DNA of 64,000 bases from Contendibacter sp031732755 (GCA_031732755.1 JAVMKI010000029.1:81943-145942), one strand, 5' to 3'. Shown: positions 52,869 through 62,337, numbered from the stretch's first letter. Program-made: numbers and translations. The notes: a model not told the origin generated them from the letters alone.

Positions 52869-54545
52869 ATGCACGGTATCCTTTCTCAAATTGGTATCTC
52901 CATCCTGGCGGCCACAGTGCTAGGTTTTATCTTCCAGTTCTTTCGCCAGCCGGTGATTCTGGGGTATCTGGTCGCCGGGGCGGTGATCGGACCAGAAATT
53001 GGCCTCGGGCTGGTGTCCGATCCAGCGAATATTGAGATCGTTTCCGAACTCGGTCTGATCCTGCTGCTGTTCATCATCGGCCTGGAACTCAATCCCTCCC
53101 ATTTGTTGTCGTCGGGACGGCAATTGCTTTATCCCGGCATCGGCCAATTCCCCCTCTCGATACTAGTAGGCGTGGGGTTCTTTATGTTGTTGGGCTACGA
53201 CCTGGGTCAAGGTCACATCGAAGCCCTTTACCTGGCGATGTTCTGCGCCTTGAGCAGCACCGCCATCGTCGTCAAGCTCTTGTATGACAAGTTTGAACTG
53301 GATACTCTGCCCGGTCGAATCACCTTGGGAATTCTGATCTTCCAGGACCTTTGGGCGATTCTGATTCTGGCCTTGCAGCCCTATCTCACCGATCCTCAGC
53401 TTATTCTGGTCGTAATGGCGCTGGGCAAAAGCCTGGCGCTCCTGGCGGTCGGTTTTCTCCTCAGCAAATATCTGCTGGATTGGGTATTCGAAAAAATCTC
53501 GGATACACCGGAAATGGTCGTGGCCATGTCGGTCGCCTGGTGCGCGTTGATGGCGGGTCTGGCAGCCTGGGTCGGTCTTTCCATGGAAATGGGCGCCCTG
53601 ATTGCCGGGGCGGCCATCTCGACTTTTCCGTACAGCATCCATGTCACGGCGAAAGTGCTCCCACTGCGCGATTTTTTCCTGACCCTGTTTTTCCTCTCCA
53701 TCGGCATGAAGATTCCGGTTCCGGACGTTGCCCTGTTGAGCATGGCCGTCGTCATCGTCCTGTTTGTCGTCGCATCCCGATTCTTGATCATCTATCCATT
53801 GCTCTCCCTCGCCGGTAGTGGACGGCGGACCAGTTTTATCGCCAGCTTGAATCTTTCCCAGATCAGTGAGTTTTCCTTGGTGGTCGCGGCGCTGGGAGTG
53901 AGTTACGGTCATATCGATCAACGCATGCTGTCGCTGATCATCTACGCGATGGCGTTTACCTCGGTCCTGTCCAGCTATTTCATCAGCGGTAATCATCGGG
54001 CCTATCTGGCATTTGACCATTGGCTCAACAGGATGGGTTTTCACCACCGGGTGAAAGAGTCCATTACCGAGGATGAATACGATCATTACCCAGTCGTGCT
54101 GCTGGGGTTTCATCGTGGAGCCAGGGCTTTCATCGATCAAATGGAGATCACCAACCCGGACCTCCTGAAAAAGATCCTGGTGATCGATTTTAATCTGGAA
54201 GTGCTGAAAGAATTGGGCGACCGGAATATCAAGGGATTATTCGGCGATATCAGCAGCCGGGACACTTTGGAACATGCCCATGTCGCAACGGCGGAAATCA
54301 TCCTGTCCACTATTCCCGACATGATGCTCAAAGGCACCAGCAATCGGGCCATCGTGACCACTTGTCGCGCCTTGGCGCCGAATGCGGTCATTGTCGCCAC
54401 GGCGGATTCGGCGCATGAAGTGGAAGTCTTGAAAGCGAACGGCGCCAATGAGGTGCTTCTCCCTTATTCCCTGATCGGCGACTACCTGGCGCGATTCGTT
54501 GATGAAACCTGCCAAAGCATGGTCGCCGACCCCCTGACATCGTGA
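52869..54545 (+). CDS. Kef-type cation/proton antiporter (CPA2) with TrkA-N domain
   Basis: This 558-residue membrane protein has about 12 helices (residues 5-385) and a C-terminal NAD-binding TrkA-N domain. Transport-part marks are GYLVAGAVIGPEIGLGLVSD, ELGLILLLFIIGLELNPSHL and ALSSTAIVVKLLYDK. In TrkA-N, PVVLLGFHRGARAFIDQM resembles the glycine motif and GDISSRDTLEHAHV follows. It would exchange K+ or Na+ for protons under control of a nucleotide or redox signal. The family includes KefB/KefC and YbaL. It lies 78 bases upstream of the srfC start and may share its transcript. Confidence 0.9.
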   Translation: MHGILSQIGISILAATVLGFIFQFFRQPVILGYLVAGAVIGPEIGLGLVSDPANIEIVSELGLILLLFIIGLELNPSHLLSSGRQLLYPGIGQFPLSILVGVGFFMLLGYDLGQGHIEALYLAMFCALSSTAIVVKLLYDKFELDTLPGRITLGILIFQDLWAILILALQPYLTDPQLILVVMALGKSLALLAVGFLLSKYLLDWVFEKISDTPEMVVAMSVAWCALMAGLAAWVGLSMEMGALIAGAAISTFPYSIHVTAKVLPLRDFFLTLFFLSIGMKIPVPDVALLSMAVVIVLFVVASRFLIIYPLLSLAGSGRRTSFIASLNLSQISEFSLVVAALGVSYGHIDQRMLSLIIYAMAFTSVLSSYFISGNHRAYLAFDHWLNRMGFHHRVKESITEDEYDHYPVVLLGFHRGARAFIDQMEITNPDLLKKILVIDFNLEVLKELGDRNIKGLFGDISSRDTLEHAHVATAEIILSTIPDMMLKGTSNRAIVTTCRALAPNAVIVATADSAHEVEVLKANGANEVLLPYSLIGDYLARFVDETCQSMVADPLTS

Positions 54546-54623
54546 CCAACCGGCTCGTTCGGCTGCGCTACAATGTGCCGAAATGTGCCGAAGACCCAGT
54601 TAACCATCGCCAGCGAACCCGCC

Positions 54624-57236
54624 ATGACCGCCACCGACGCTACTCTCAGCAACGCCTGCCGCACTCTGGAACAGGTCGGCACTGAATTCCTGACCTGGCT
54701 GGACGACAACGCCGAGCGGGTTCGTCAGGAGAAGGCTGGGTTGACCAAGGAATTTCGCCGTCTCGCCGTCCAAGCCCGCCGACTGGATCAGGCAGCGCAA
54801 CGACCGATGTGCGTCGGCGTGTTCGGCCCCAGCCAGTCCGGTAAGTCCTATCTGATCTCGGCCCTGGCCCGCAAGGGCAACGCGCCGCTGCTGGCCGATT
54901 TCGCCGGCCAGGAGATCGATTTCATCCGCGATATCAACCCGGAAGGCGGGCGCGAATCCACCGGCCTGGTCACCCGCTTCACCCTGCAATCGGCTACGGG
55001 CGCCACGCCTGCCGCCCCGGTGCAAATGCGGCTGCTGACCCAGACCGATCTGGTCAAGATTCTCGGCAACACCTATTACGCTGACTGCGACCACAGCGAC
55101 GACGAGTTGCTGACCCAGGCCCAGTTAGCCGAACTGCTGACCGCACTCGCCCCGGCGGCGCAGCCGCAGCCGGTGGACCCGCTGACCGCCGAGGATGTCT
55201 ACGACCTGCAAGCCTATTTCGAGCGCTATTTCAAGGGCCAGGAGCGGGTGCGTCTGCTGCGGCACGGTTACTGGGAACAGGCGGCGCAACTGGCGCCCCG
55301 GCTGCGGATTCAGGACCGCGCCAAGCTGTTTGGCGTGATCTGGGGCGAGGTGGAAGCATTCAGTCAGCTTTATGTTCGACTCTACACGGGCTTGCAGGGA
55401 CTGGGTTTCGCCGCCGACGCCAGCGCCGGGCTGGAGGCGCTGATTCCCCGCGAGCAGAGCATCATCGACGTGCAGACCCTCAAGGGGTTGGGAACCGGCG
55501 GCGGCGGAACGCTGACCCTGACGGGGAGCGGCGGCGCGCGGGTGACCCTGCCGCGCAATGAAGTCACCGCGTTGATCGCCGAGCTGCGTATCGTCATCAG
55601 CGAACAGCCTTGGGATTTTTTCCAACATACCGATCTGCTCGATTTTCCCGGCGCGCGCTCCCGCGAGCAGATCAAGGACTTGCCGACCTTCCTGCAAGGG
55701 ACGGACGCTCTGCAAAGCCTGTTCCTGCGCGGCAAGGTGGCCTATCTGTTCGAGCGGTACTGCGCCGAGCAGGAGCTGACCAGCATGTTGCTGTGCATCG
55801 GTCCCAGCAACCAGGAGGTCAAGACCCTACCGGAGATGGTGTTCGACTGGATCGTCTCCACCCACGGCGCGACCCCGGAACAGCGGTCGCAACAGCCGAC
55901 CGCGCTGTTTCTGGTGCTGACCAAGTTCGACATGGAATTCGAGGAGAAGGCCGGTGAACGGTCCCCGGAAAGCCGCTGGATCACCCGGCTGGAAAGTTCG
56001 CTGCTCAACTTCTTCGGCAAACAGCACGACTGGCCCCGCCAGTGGGATACCCAGGGGCCGTTTCGCAACAGCTTTTGGCTGCGTAATCCCAACTTCAAAG
56101 CCAAGAACATCTTTGACTACGACGAAAATGGCCAGGAGTTGAACGTCCGGCCCGGCGAGCGCAAGCGAATCGAGCAGTTTCGGCAGGCGTTCCTGAATGA
56201 TCCCCGGGTGTGCGCCCATTTCCAGAATCCCGAACGGGCTTGGGAGGCCGGCTTCGCCCTCAACGACGGTGGCATCGGCTATCTGGCCGAGAGCCTGCGT
56301 CCGTTGTGCAATCCTGAGCTCAAGCGCCAGCAACTGGCCGGACAGGTCACGCGGCTGAGCGAGCAGATGCTGGAGCGCATGGCCCACTACTACGTCAGCG
56401 ACAACCCGGAGCAGGAACTGGAAAAACGGCGGGCGGCGGCGCGGCAGGTGGCCGGTAGTCTGATCGACTGCGCCGGCGAGCAGCGTTTCGGCGAATTGTT
56501 GCGCGCCTTGCAGACTGACAGTGATGAACTCGAAGGCATCTACTACCGGATCGAGACCCGGCTGCCGGACGAAAAGCAGGCGATCAGCGCGCCGACCATC
56601 GGTGCGGTGGTGGACACTCGCAAGATGAAGGCGCTGCTGGGGCTGGGAGCGGCGGCGGGCGAACCGACCGAGACGCCTCGGCGGGACGATGCCGCGCTGT
56701 TTGCCCGCGAGGCGGTGGCGGAATGGATGCGGGATTTGCACGATCTGAGCGGCAACAAGTCGCTATGCGATTATTACCGGGTGCCGGAACCGAGCATGGC
56801 CGAGTTCGTCAAGGAACTGATCGCTGGTGCGCAGCGGCTGAAGTTGGAAGAACGGATCGAGGCGCTGGTGCGCCAGGTCACCGGCTTTCGCATGAAGTTT
56901 GAACAGATCGTGGCGCTGCCGGCCCGGCTGACCGCTAACCTGCTCAACGGTTACGTGGATTTCCTGGGTTACGACGCCGTGGCGCCGGAACAGCGGCCGA
57001 TACTGCCGCTGGAAAGCGGTCCCCGGCCGGTGTTTCCACCCCGGACGGTGCCGCGCGGCGGCCCGCAACTGGGCGAACAACCGTCCAGTTACGATCAGGA
57101 TTACTACACCGACTGGATTCGCGGTTTCCTGGATTTGGTGGAGCGCAACGCGCGGACCCGCGATGGCGCGGAGGTCGATCTCGCCGCCAATCGCTGGTTG
57201 GGCGAGATGTTGGCGCGGCTGCGGCCCGTTGCCTGA
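54624..57236 (+). CDS. srfC: SrfC family protein (dynamin-like P-loop GTPase)
   Basis: This is an 870-residue protein of the virulence factor SrfC family. GTPase motifs are visible: G1 GPSQSGKS at 68-75, DFPG (G3) at 340-343 and TKFD (G4) at 433-436. The long helical C-terminal part and the spread of the GTPase motifs over 370 residues suggest a dynamin-like machine. No signal peptide or membrane helix is visible. ATG 54624 is preferred (MTATDATLSNACRTLEQVG); ATG 54573 is in frame with no better ribosome site. The downstream gene starts 70 bases later and encodes a membrane protein with Pro-rich arms. The partner srfB lies 7.6 kb upstream. Confidence 0.88.
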   Translation: MTATDATLSNACRTLEQVGTEFLTWLDDNAERVRQEKAGLTKEFRRLAVQARRLDQAAQRPMCVGVFGPSQSGKSYLISALARKGNAPLLADFAGQEIDFIRDINPEGGRESTGLVTRFTLQSATGATPAAPVQMRLLTQTDLVKILGNTYYADCDHSDDELLTQAQLAELLTALAPAAQPQPVDPLTAEDVYDLQAYFERYFKGQERVRLLRHGYWEQAAQLAPRLRIQDRAKLFGVIWGEVEAFSQLYVRLYTGLQGLGFAADASAGLEALIPREQSIIDVQTLKGLGTGGGGTLTLTGSGGARVTLPRNEVTALIAELRIVISEQPWDFFQHTDLLDFPGARSREQIKDLPTFLQGTDALQSLFLRGKVAYLFERYCAEQELTSMLLCIGPSNQEVKTLPEMVFDWIVSTHGATPEQRSQQPTALFLVLTKFDMEFEEKAGERSPESRWITRLESSLLNFFGKQHDWPRQWDTQGPFRNSFWLRNPNFKAKNIFDYDENGQELNVRPGERKRIEQFRQAFLNDPRVCAHFQNPERAWEAGFALNDGGIGYLAESLRPLCNPELKRQQLAGQVTRLSEQMLERMAHYYVSDNPEQELEKRRAAARQVAGSLIDCAGEQRFGELLRALQTDSDELEGIYYRIETRLPDEKQAISAPTIGAVVDTRKMKALLGLGAAAGEPTETPRRDDAALFAREAVAEWMRDLHDLSGNKSLCDYYRVPEPSMAEFVKELIAGAQRLKLEERIEALVRQVTGFRMKFEQIVALPARLTANLLNGYVDFLGYDAVAPEQRPILPLESGPRPVFPPRTVPRGGPQLGEQPSSYDQDYYTDWIRGFLDLVERNARTRDGAEVDLAANRWLGEMLARLRPVA

Positions 57237-57306
57237 ACCCGATTTTGAGCCACTGCCCCCGCGCTTCGCTTACAATCTAATCCACGAAAATCCTGGAGGA
57301 TATTGG

Positions 57307-58722
57307 ATGGCCGCCTTATCGGTTCGCGTTTCGGAGGATCCCGCCCGCCCGTTGGGGCATGCCATCGTCACCCTCCACGGTCTGCCGCGCGGCCTGGAAA
57401 CTTTCGAATTCGCCCTGAGCCGCCACGGTTTCGCCGCTAACCATCTTGCGCCGGAGGGTTGGCAGGGTGCGGAATGTTGGTTGCAACCCGAAGAAGCCTG
57501 GTACAGCGGCGATGCGCTGAAGTTTATGGTCCATCCCGATCTGGCGTTTCAATTGGAAAATATGCCGTACACCCTGGCGGTGCGTGGCCAGGGCTTGACG
57601 GACGCCACCACTGTGACCTTTGTCTGGCCGCTGGAACTGGAGTTGGAGGAGGGGAGTGCCAGCGGCGAGCGGCGGGTAGTCGGCGGTACGCGGGTCGATA
57701 CGGCGCCGAAACCACGTCCGGAACCGGAGCCAGGCGCCATGCCGGCGGTCGAGCCGCCGCCGCCGGAGATCCATAGCGTGGATTTGCCCATTCCAGATGT
57801 GGCGATTCCGGAAATTGGCGCCGAGCCAATGGCGGCGGACTCTGGCGACGCACCGACCCAAGTCGTGGAACCCCGCGTGCGGGGATCGCACTCGACCCAG
57901 GACGGTCCAACCCGGCTGGTGGAAGGGCGGGTGCGGCCACCGGATTCAAGCGCTCGTCCCTCCGTCGCGGAGCCAACCCGCAAGGTGTCGGGGCGGCTGA
58001 TTCCACCGGCTGAGGGCGATGGCCGGTCATCGGTCGCCCCGGCGTCACCGCCGCCGCTTCCCGCGCCGGCCACGAACGAAGCGCCGCCGACCGTTGTGGC
58101 GCCATCCCGCCAGCCAGTGCCGCCTTTGGAACCGTTGCCCGTTCCCGCCGAGGCGGCGTCGTCCGACGAGGAACAGCGTAGGGAAAGTTCCAGGCTACCG
58201 ATTGGCTTAATCCTGCTGGTGGTGCTGGTGGTGCTGGTGGTGCTGGGAGGATGGTGGTGGTTCAACCAGCGCGTGGCCAGTCCTCCCATAATCGCGCCGC
58301 CACCGAGCGCTCCGACCGGCGCCTACCGCGCGCCCGAACCGAAACCGGCGCCCGAACCGAAACCGGCGCCGGTTCCAGTGCCCGCGCCCGAACCGAAACC
58401 GGCGCCGGTCCCAGCGCCAGCGCCCGAACCAAAGCCGGCGCCGGAGCCCGCCGCGCCCGAGCGGGCGCCTGTTCCGCCAGTGGTAACGACGCCAACGCCA
58501 ATTTCCGGACCGGTTACGCCGGCGCAACCACCGACGCCCGAACGAACGCCTGCCCCACCGGCCGCCGCGCCAGCTTCCCAGGCGTCACCGAAGCCGCCGC
58601 TAGCGGTTCCGCCCGCCCGGCCCGGCGCCGGCCGCGATTTGGAGGATGAACTGAAATCGCAGTTTGATCCAACCCTGCAGGAATTGGAGAAGGGATTGCG
58701 CCGACCAAAATCGTCGCCTTGA
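57307..58722 (+). CDS. Single-helix membrane protein with Pro-rich arms next to srfC (SrfA-like position)
   Basis: The 471-residue protein has a folded N-terminal domain of about 115 residues (MAALSVRVSEDPARPLGHAI and RGLETFEFALSRHGFAANH). A long Pro/Glu-rich region follows, then a single membrane helix at about 298-317 (GLILLVVLVVLVVLGGWWWF). Next comes a second Pro-rich arm with PEPKPAP repeats and a short C-terminal helix (FDPTLQELEKGLRR). GGAGG lies 6 bases before ATG 57307. Its place beside srfC is where one expects the third Srf protein, but I cannot confirm homology to SrfA. It may anchor the SrfB/SrfC proteins to the membrane and span the periplasm. Confidence 0.75.
   Translation: MAALSVRVSEDPARPLGHAIVTLHGLPRGLETFEFALSRHGFAANHLAPEGWQGAECWLQPEEAWYSGDALKFMVHPDLAFQLENMPYTLAVRGQGLTDATTVTFVWPLELELEEGSASGERRVVGGTRVDTAPKPRPEPEPGAMPAVEPPPPEIHSVDLPIPDVAIPEIGAEPMAADSGDAPTQVVEPRVRGSHSTQDGPTRLVEGRVRPPDSSARPSVAEPTRKVSGRLIPPAEGDGRSSVAPASPPPLPAPATNEAPPTVVAPSRQPVPPLEPLPVPAEAASSDEEQRRESSRLPIGLILLVVLVVLVVLGGWWWFNQRVASPPIIAPPPSAPTGAYRAPEPKPAPEPKPAPVPVPAPEPKPAPVPAPAPEPKPAPEPAAPERAPVPPVVTTPTPISGPVTPAQPPTPERTPAPPAAAPASQASPKPPLAVPPARPGAGRDLEDELKSQFDPTLQELEKGLRRPKSSP
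58333..58449 (+). repeat. Short repeats encoding PEPKPAP
   Basis: The 18-base core cccgaaccgaaaccggcg occurs three times, plus one slightly changed copy. It encodes PEPKPAP four times with short spacers. The repeats form an extended, charged Pro-rich arm after the membrane helix. Confidence 0.8.
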
Positions 58723-58793
58723 ATACGCAACCAACGGGCGTGGGCGTGAAGTAGTCCCGCCGCATCGTGATTTGCTATGAAAGGAGTACCTGT

Positions 58794-59846
58794 ATGAACC
58801 GTCTGCTGATCAGCGGCCTGCTGCTGTTGCTGTGTAGCGGGCTGACGCCAGCGCGCGCCGACGATGCCAATGCCAAGCAGATTGGCATGGTCACCGGCTC
58901 CCAGACCGGCACCTATATCAAGTTTGGCAATGACATCGCTGGGGTCGCCAAGACCGTCGGCCTGGATATCCTGGTCAAGGATTCCCAAGGCTCGATTGAC
59001 AACATCAAACGCATCAATAGCAAGGAAAACGCCACCTTTGGCATCGTCCAGTCAGACGTGCTGGGTTTTCTCAGCCGTTCCGAAAATCCGGAGATGCGCC
59101 AGGTCGCTAGCCGACTGCGCTTGATCTTCCCGTTTTACAACGAGGAAGTGCATCTGTTCGCCAACAAGGCCATTACCACGTTCGATGGGTTACAAGGCAA
59201 ACGGGTGGTGGTGGGCGAGCAGGGTAGCGGCACCTGGCTAACCGCGATGAATCTGCTGCAACTGACTGGGGTCAAGCCAGCCGAATTGATCCACTTGTCG
59301 CCACTGCAAGGAGTGACCGCCGTGCTGAAGGGCGAGGCCGACGCAACGTTTTACGTGGCGGGTAAGCCAGTCAGCTTGTTCACCAAGGTGGGGAACCTGA
59401 TCACCAAGCCAGAATTCGCGCCCATGCTGGCGAACGTGCATTTCGTGCCATTGGACGATCCGCGGATGCTGCGCGAATATCAAGCCGCCCAAATCGGTCC
59501 GGCCGATTACGAGTGGCTGGATCGCGCCGTGCCGACGATCGCGGTCAAAGCGGTGCTGATGAGTTTTGATTTTTCCGGCAAGCAGAGCCCCTATTTTGCC
59601 CAACGCTGCCAGCAGTTGGCGAAGCTGGGTCAGGCCATTCGCGCCAATATCGGCACGCTCCAGCAGACCGGTCATCCCAAATGGAAGGAAGTCAACCTCG
59701 ACGAAAAAGTGGGGGTCTGGCCCTTGGATAGTTGCTCGCGCGGCGGCGTCAAGAGTGGAGGTCCGAATGTGGACCTGACCCGCGAGTTGGAGAAAATGTT
59801 GTTGAATCAGTTTGAGTGGCCCCGGCCTTCGATCCCGGCGGCCTGA
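58794..59846 (+). CDS. TAXI family TRAP transporter solute-binding protein
   Basis: This periplasmic binding protein of 350 residues has a signal peptide ending TPARADD. Family marks are QIGMVTGSQTGTYIKFGNDI at the start, LVKDSQGSIDNIKRINSKEN, FGIVQSDVLGFL and VVGEQGSGTWLTAMNLL. TAXI proteins deliver organic acids or amino acids such as glutamate to a fused DctQM-like permease, but no permease gene is nearby. AAAGGAG lies 7 bases before ATG 58794. A small secreted protein gene follows after 26 bases. Confidence 0.9.
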   Translation: MNRLLISGLLLLLCSGLTPARADDANAKQIGMVTGSQTGTYIKFGNDIAGVAKTVGLDILVKDSQGSIDNIKRINSKENATFGIVQSDVLGFLSRSENPEMRQVASRLRLIFPFYNEEVHLFANKAITTFDGLQGKRVVVGEQGSGTWLTAMNLLQLTGVKPAELIHLSPLQGVTAVLKGEADATFYVAGKPVSLFTKVGNLITKPEFAPMLANVHFVPLDDPRMLREYQAAQIGPADYEWLDRAVPTIAVKAVLMSFDFSGKQSPYFAQRCQQLAKLGQAIRANIGTLQQTGHPKWKEVNLDEKVGVWPLDSCSRGGVKSGGPNVDLTRELEKMLLNQFEWPRPSIPAA

Positions 59847-59872
59847 TCTCTATCCGTGGAGTAAGGTAAAGA

Positions 59873-60337
59873 ATGATGCGATTCGCACGAATGGTCTTCT
59901 TGGTGGTGCTGGCTACTGGAACGGGCGCGGTTCTGGCCCAGGATCGACGGCCGGACGCCCGCCTGGCGTTTTCCAGCACAGCGATTGGGTTGGGGTTCGG
60001 CTATCAATGGGGACAGGGCGCGCTGGAGTTTCAGGGGCGGAAACACCCATTCACCGTTTCCGGGATCAAGGCGGCGACACTGGGAGTTACCCGAGTGGAC
60101 GCCCTCGGTCAAATCTATCGCCTGCGGGAACTGGCGGATTTTTCTGGACGCTATATCGTGGTCGAGGGCGGGTTGACCGTGGTTCAGGGCGGTGGCAACG
60201 CCGTGCTGCGCAACGAGAAGGGTGTCACGTTGTATTTGCAGAACGTGCAGTATGGCCTGGATTTGACCTTGGGTGGCGGCGGCGTGGATATCGCGCTGAC
60301 CGCGCCGGCCAACGATGCGACTCCCGCCGCCCCCTAA
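59873..60337 (+). CDS. Small secreted protein of unknown function
   Basis: This 154-residue protein has a signal peptide ending AVLAQD. The body is Gly-rich beta strand: GLGFGYQWGQGALEFQGRKH, PFTVSGIKAATLGVTRV and LADFSGRYIVVEGGL. The pattern of G-x-L-x-F-x-G followed by PF-x-V-x-G resembles a family of small envelope proteins seen in many proteobacteria (possibly DUF1134/EipA-like), but I am not sure. It follows the TAXI gene by 26 bases and probably shares its transcript. A hairpin covers its stop. Confidence 0.75.
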   Translation: MMRFARMVFLVVLATGTGAVLAQDRRPDARLAFSSTAIGLGFGYQWGQGALEFQGRKHPFTVSGIKAATLGVTRVDALGQIYRLRELADFSGRYIVVEGGLTVVQGGGNAVLRNEKGVTLYLQNVQYGLDLTLGGGGVDIALTAPANDATPAAP

Positions 60338-60344
60338 AAGGGGG
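60330..60344. terminator. Short G/C hairpin between convergent genes
   Basis: CCCCC-TAAAA-GGGGG forms a 5-base stem that includes the stop codon of the small secreted protein gene. yejA ends only 14 bases away on the other strand. On the plus strand a T-run (CTTTTTT) follows about 14 bases later. It may be a weak terminator. Confidence 0.35.
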
Positions 60345-60350
60345 TACTGC

Positions 60351-62201
60351 CTAATCGGCTTTTTTGCCCGATCCCAAGCCGCGCTGCTGGTTTAGCGCGG
60401 CGTCCCTGGTTGGATCGATCCACCAGGCGTCCAGTTGCACGCCTTGCAGCGGGGTCACCGTTGGATAGCCGAACTTGTCCCAAAAAGCGACTCGGTCGTA
60501 GGGAAGGTGCCAGTGCGGAACGACCAGGAAACTCCATTGCAATACCCGGTCGAGCGCCCGCACTCGGGTGACCAGGCTGGCGCGGTCGGGCGCGGCGACG
60601 AGTTGATCCACCAGCTTGTCCACCGCCGGATTTTTGAGACCAACCAGATTGCGGCTGCCGGGCTGGTCAGCGGCGGCGCTGCTCCAAAATTCGCGCTGTT
60701 CGTTGCCCGGCGACAGCGATTGTCCCCAGACGTTTACCACCACATCGAAATCGAAATCGCGCAGCCGGTTTTCATACTGGGCGGAATCCACCGAACGCAC
60801 GTTCATTTCGATGCCCAGCCGTTCCAGGTTGCGGGCGAAGGGCAACGCGATGCGTTCCCAGGTCGGTTCGGCAATCAATAGCTCAAAGTGAAACGGCTCG
60901 CCGGTCTTGGCGTTGACCAGCTTGCGGTCGCGGAAGACCCAACCCGCGTCCTGCAACAATTGCAGCGCCTTTTGCAAATTGGCGCGCAGTTGGGTGTCAT
61001 CGTTCGCCACCGGCGGCGCGTAAGCGGCGGTAAACACTTCCGGTGGCAATTCCTTGCGCAGCGGCTCCAGCAATACCAGTTCTTCCGGTGACGGCAAACC
61101 CTGCGCCGCCAGTTCCGAATTATCGAAATAACTGCGGGTTCGGATATACTGGTTGTAGAACAGATTACGATTGCTCCACTCGAAATCGAAGGCGTAGCCC
61201 AGGGCTTGGCGAACGCGCGAATCCTGAAACAGCGGCCGGCGCAGATTGAACGCGAATCCCTGCATCCCCGCTGGCAACTGCCGGGGGAAAGTCTCCTTTT
61301 TCACCAGACCCTTGGTCAGGGCTGGAAAGTCGTAGCCGGTTGCCCACTGCTTGGCGGAATTCTCCAGGCGCAGGTCATAGGCGCCCGCCTTGAACGCCTC
61401 CAGCGCCACGACGACATCGCGGTAATAGTCGTAGCGCAGGCGGTCGATGTTGTGCAGTCCCCGGTTTACCGGTAAGTCCTTGCCCCAGTAGTTCCCATCG
61501 CGCTGATAGACGATGAAGCGGCCTGGCTCGAATCGTTCGATTCGGTAAGGGCCGCTGCCCACGGGAACATCCAGCGTGGTCGCGGCAAAATCGCGGTTTT
61601 CCCAATACTTCTTCGACAGTACCGGCATCTGGCCCATGATCAGCGGCAATTCCCGGTTTTCGCCGGGCGCGAAGGTGAATTTCACTTGTCGCTCGCCCAG
61701 CTTCTCGGCCTTGGCGACATTGGCGTAATAGAGCCGGAAGAACGGACTCCCCTTGGTCTTCAACGTCTCGAAGGAAAACAGCACGTCATCGGCGGTAATC
61801 GAACTACCATCGTGGAATTTCGCCTGTGGTCGAATGACGAACGTGACCGACCCGCGATCCTCAGGCACCTCGACGCTCTCGGCGATCAGTCCGTATTCGC
61901 TGAACGGTTCGTCCTTGCCATCGGTCAGCAACGTTTCAAATAGCTGCCCGACACCCGCAGCGGCTTCGCCCTTGATATTGAAAGGATTGAAGGTATCGAA
62001 GCCACCGATGGCGGCAAACCGTGCCTCGCCGCCCTTGGGAGCGTCGGGGTTGACATAATCGAAATGCGAAAAATCCGATCCATACTTCGGCTGGCCGTAC
62101 AGAGCGATGCCGTGGACCGGAGCGCCCAGGCCAATGGTTGCGACCAGAAAGCAGGCCAACCCCAACAGGCCAGTGGCCAGCAACCGGGAAAACAACCTCA
62201 T
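60351..62201 (-). CDS. yejA: YejA-type peptide ABC transporter substrate-binding protein
   Basis: This periplasmic solute-binding family 5 protein has 616 residues. In E. coli, YejA belongs to the YejABEF peptide importer that also takes up microcin C. The match is strong throughout: YGSDFSHFDYVNPDAPKGGE near the N-terminus, VTFVIRPQAKFHDGSSIT, GSGPYRIERFEPGRFIVYQR, and the ends AWWIDPTRDAALNQQ and DRVAFWDKFGYP. A signal peptide ends near GLGAPVHG. Of the two close ATGs, 62201 has GAGGT 8 bases upstream, while 62207 lies too close to it. No permease or ATPase genes are adjacent in the window. Confidence 0.92.
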   Translation of the reverse strand: MRLFSRLLATGLLGLACFLVATIGLGAPVHGIALYGQPKYGSDFSHFDYVNPDAPKGGEARFAAIGGFDTFNPFNIKGEAAAGVGQLFETLLTDGKDEPFSEYGLIAESVEVPEDRGSVTFVIRPQAKFHDGSSITADDVLFSFETLKTKGSPFFRLYYANVAKAEKLGERQVKFTFAPGENRELPLIMGQMPVLSKKYWENRDFAATTLDVPVGSGPYRIERFEPGRFIVYQRDGNYWGKDLPVNRGLHNIDRLRYDYYRDVVVALEAFKAGAYDLRLENSAKQWATGYDFPALTKGLVKKETFPRQLPAGMQGFAFNLRRPLFQDSRVRQALGYAFDFEWSNRNLFYNQYIRTRSYFDNSELAAQGLPSPEELVLLEPLRKELPPEVFTAAYAPPVANDDTQLRANLQKALQLLQDAGWVFRDRKLVNAKTGEPFHFELLIAEPTWERIALPFARNLERLGIEMNVRSVDSAQYENRLRDFDFDVVVNVWGQSLSPGNEQREFWSSAAADQPGSRNLVGLKNPAVDKLVDQLVAAPDRASLVTRVRALDRVLQWSFLVVPHWHLPYDRVAFWDKFGYPTVTPLQGVQLDAWWIDPTRDAALNQQRGLGSGKKAD

Positions 62202-62337
62202 AACCATTTACCTCAATGAAGACGGATACACTGATGGAAGCCAAGCCCAAGCAGTGTACGGCGCAGCAGCCGCTATCACAACGCCGGTAGCCTGATTTCG
62301 CCTCTTGCCCTTCATCTTTGGTTTTCCTGCTACCAGT

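Noticed and set aside
53163..54140. Open frame of 325 codons opposite the Kef-type antiporter
   Set aside because: Antisense to a clear transporter gene, with a low-complexity polar composition and no domain.
58333..58449. Short direct repeats that might suggest a CRISPR array
   Set aside because: The repeats are in frame, encode PEPKPAP and lack unique spacers of regular length.
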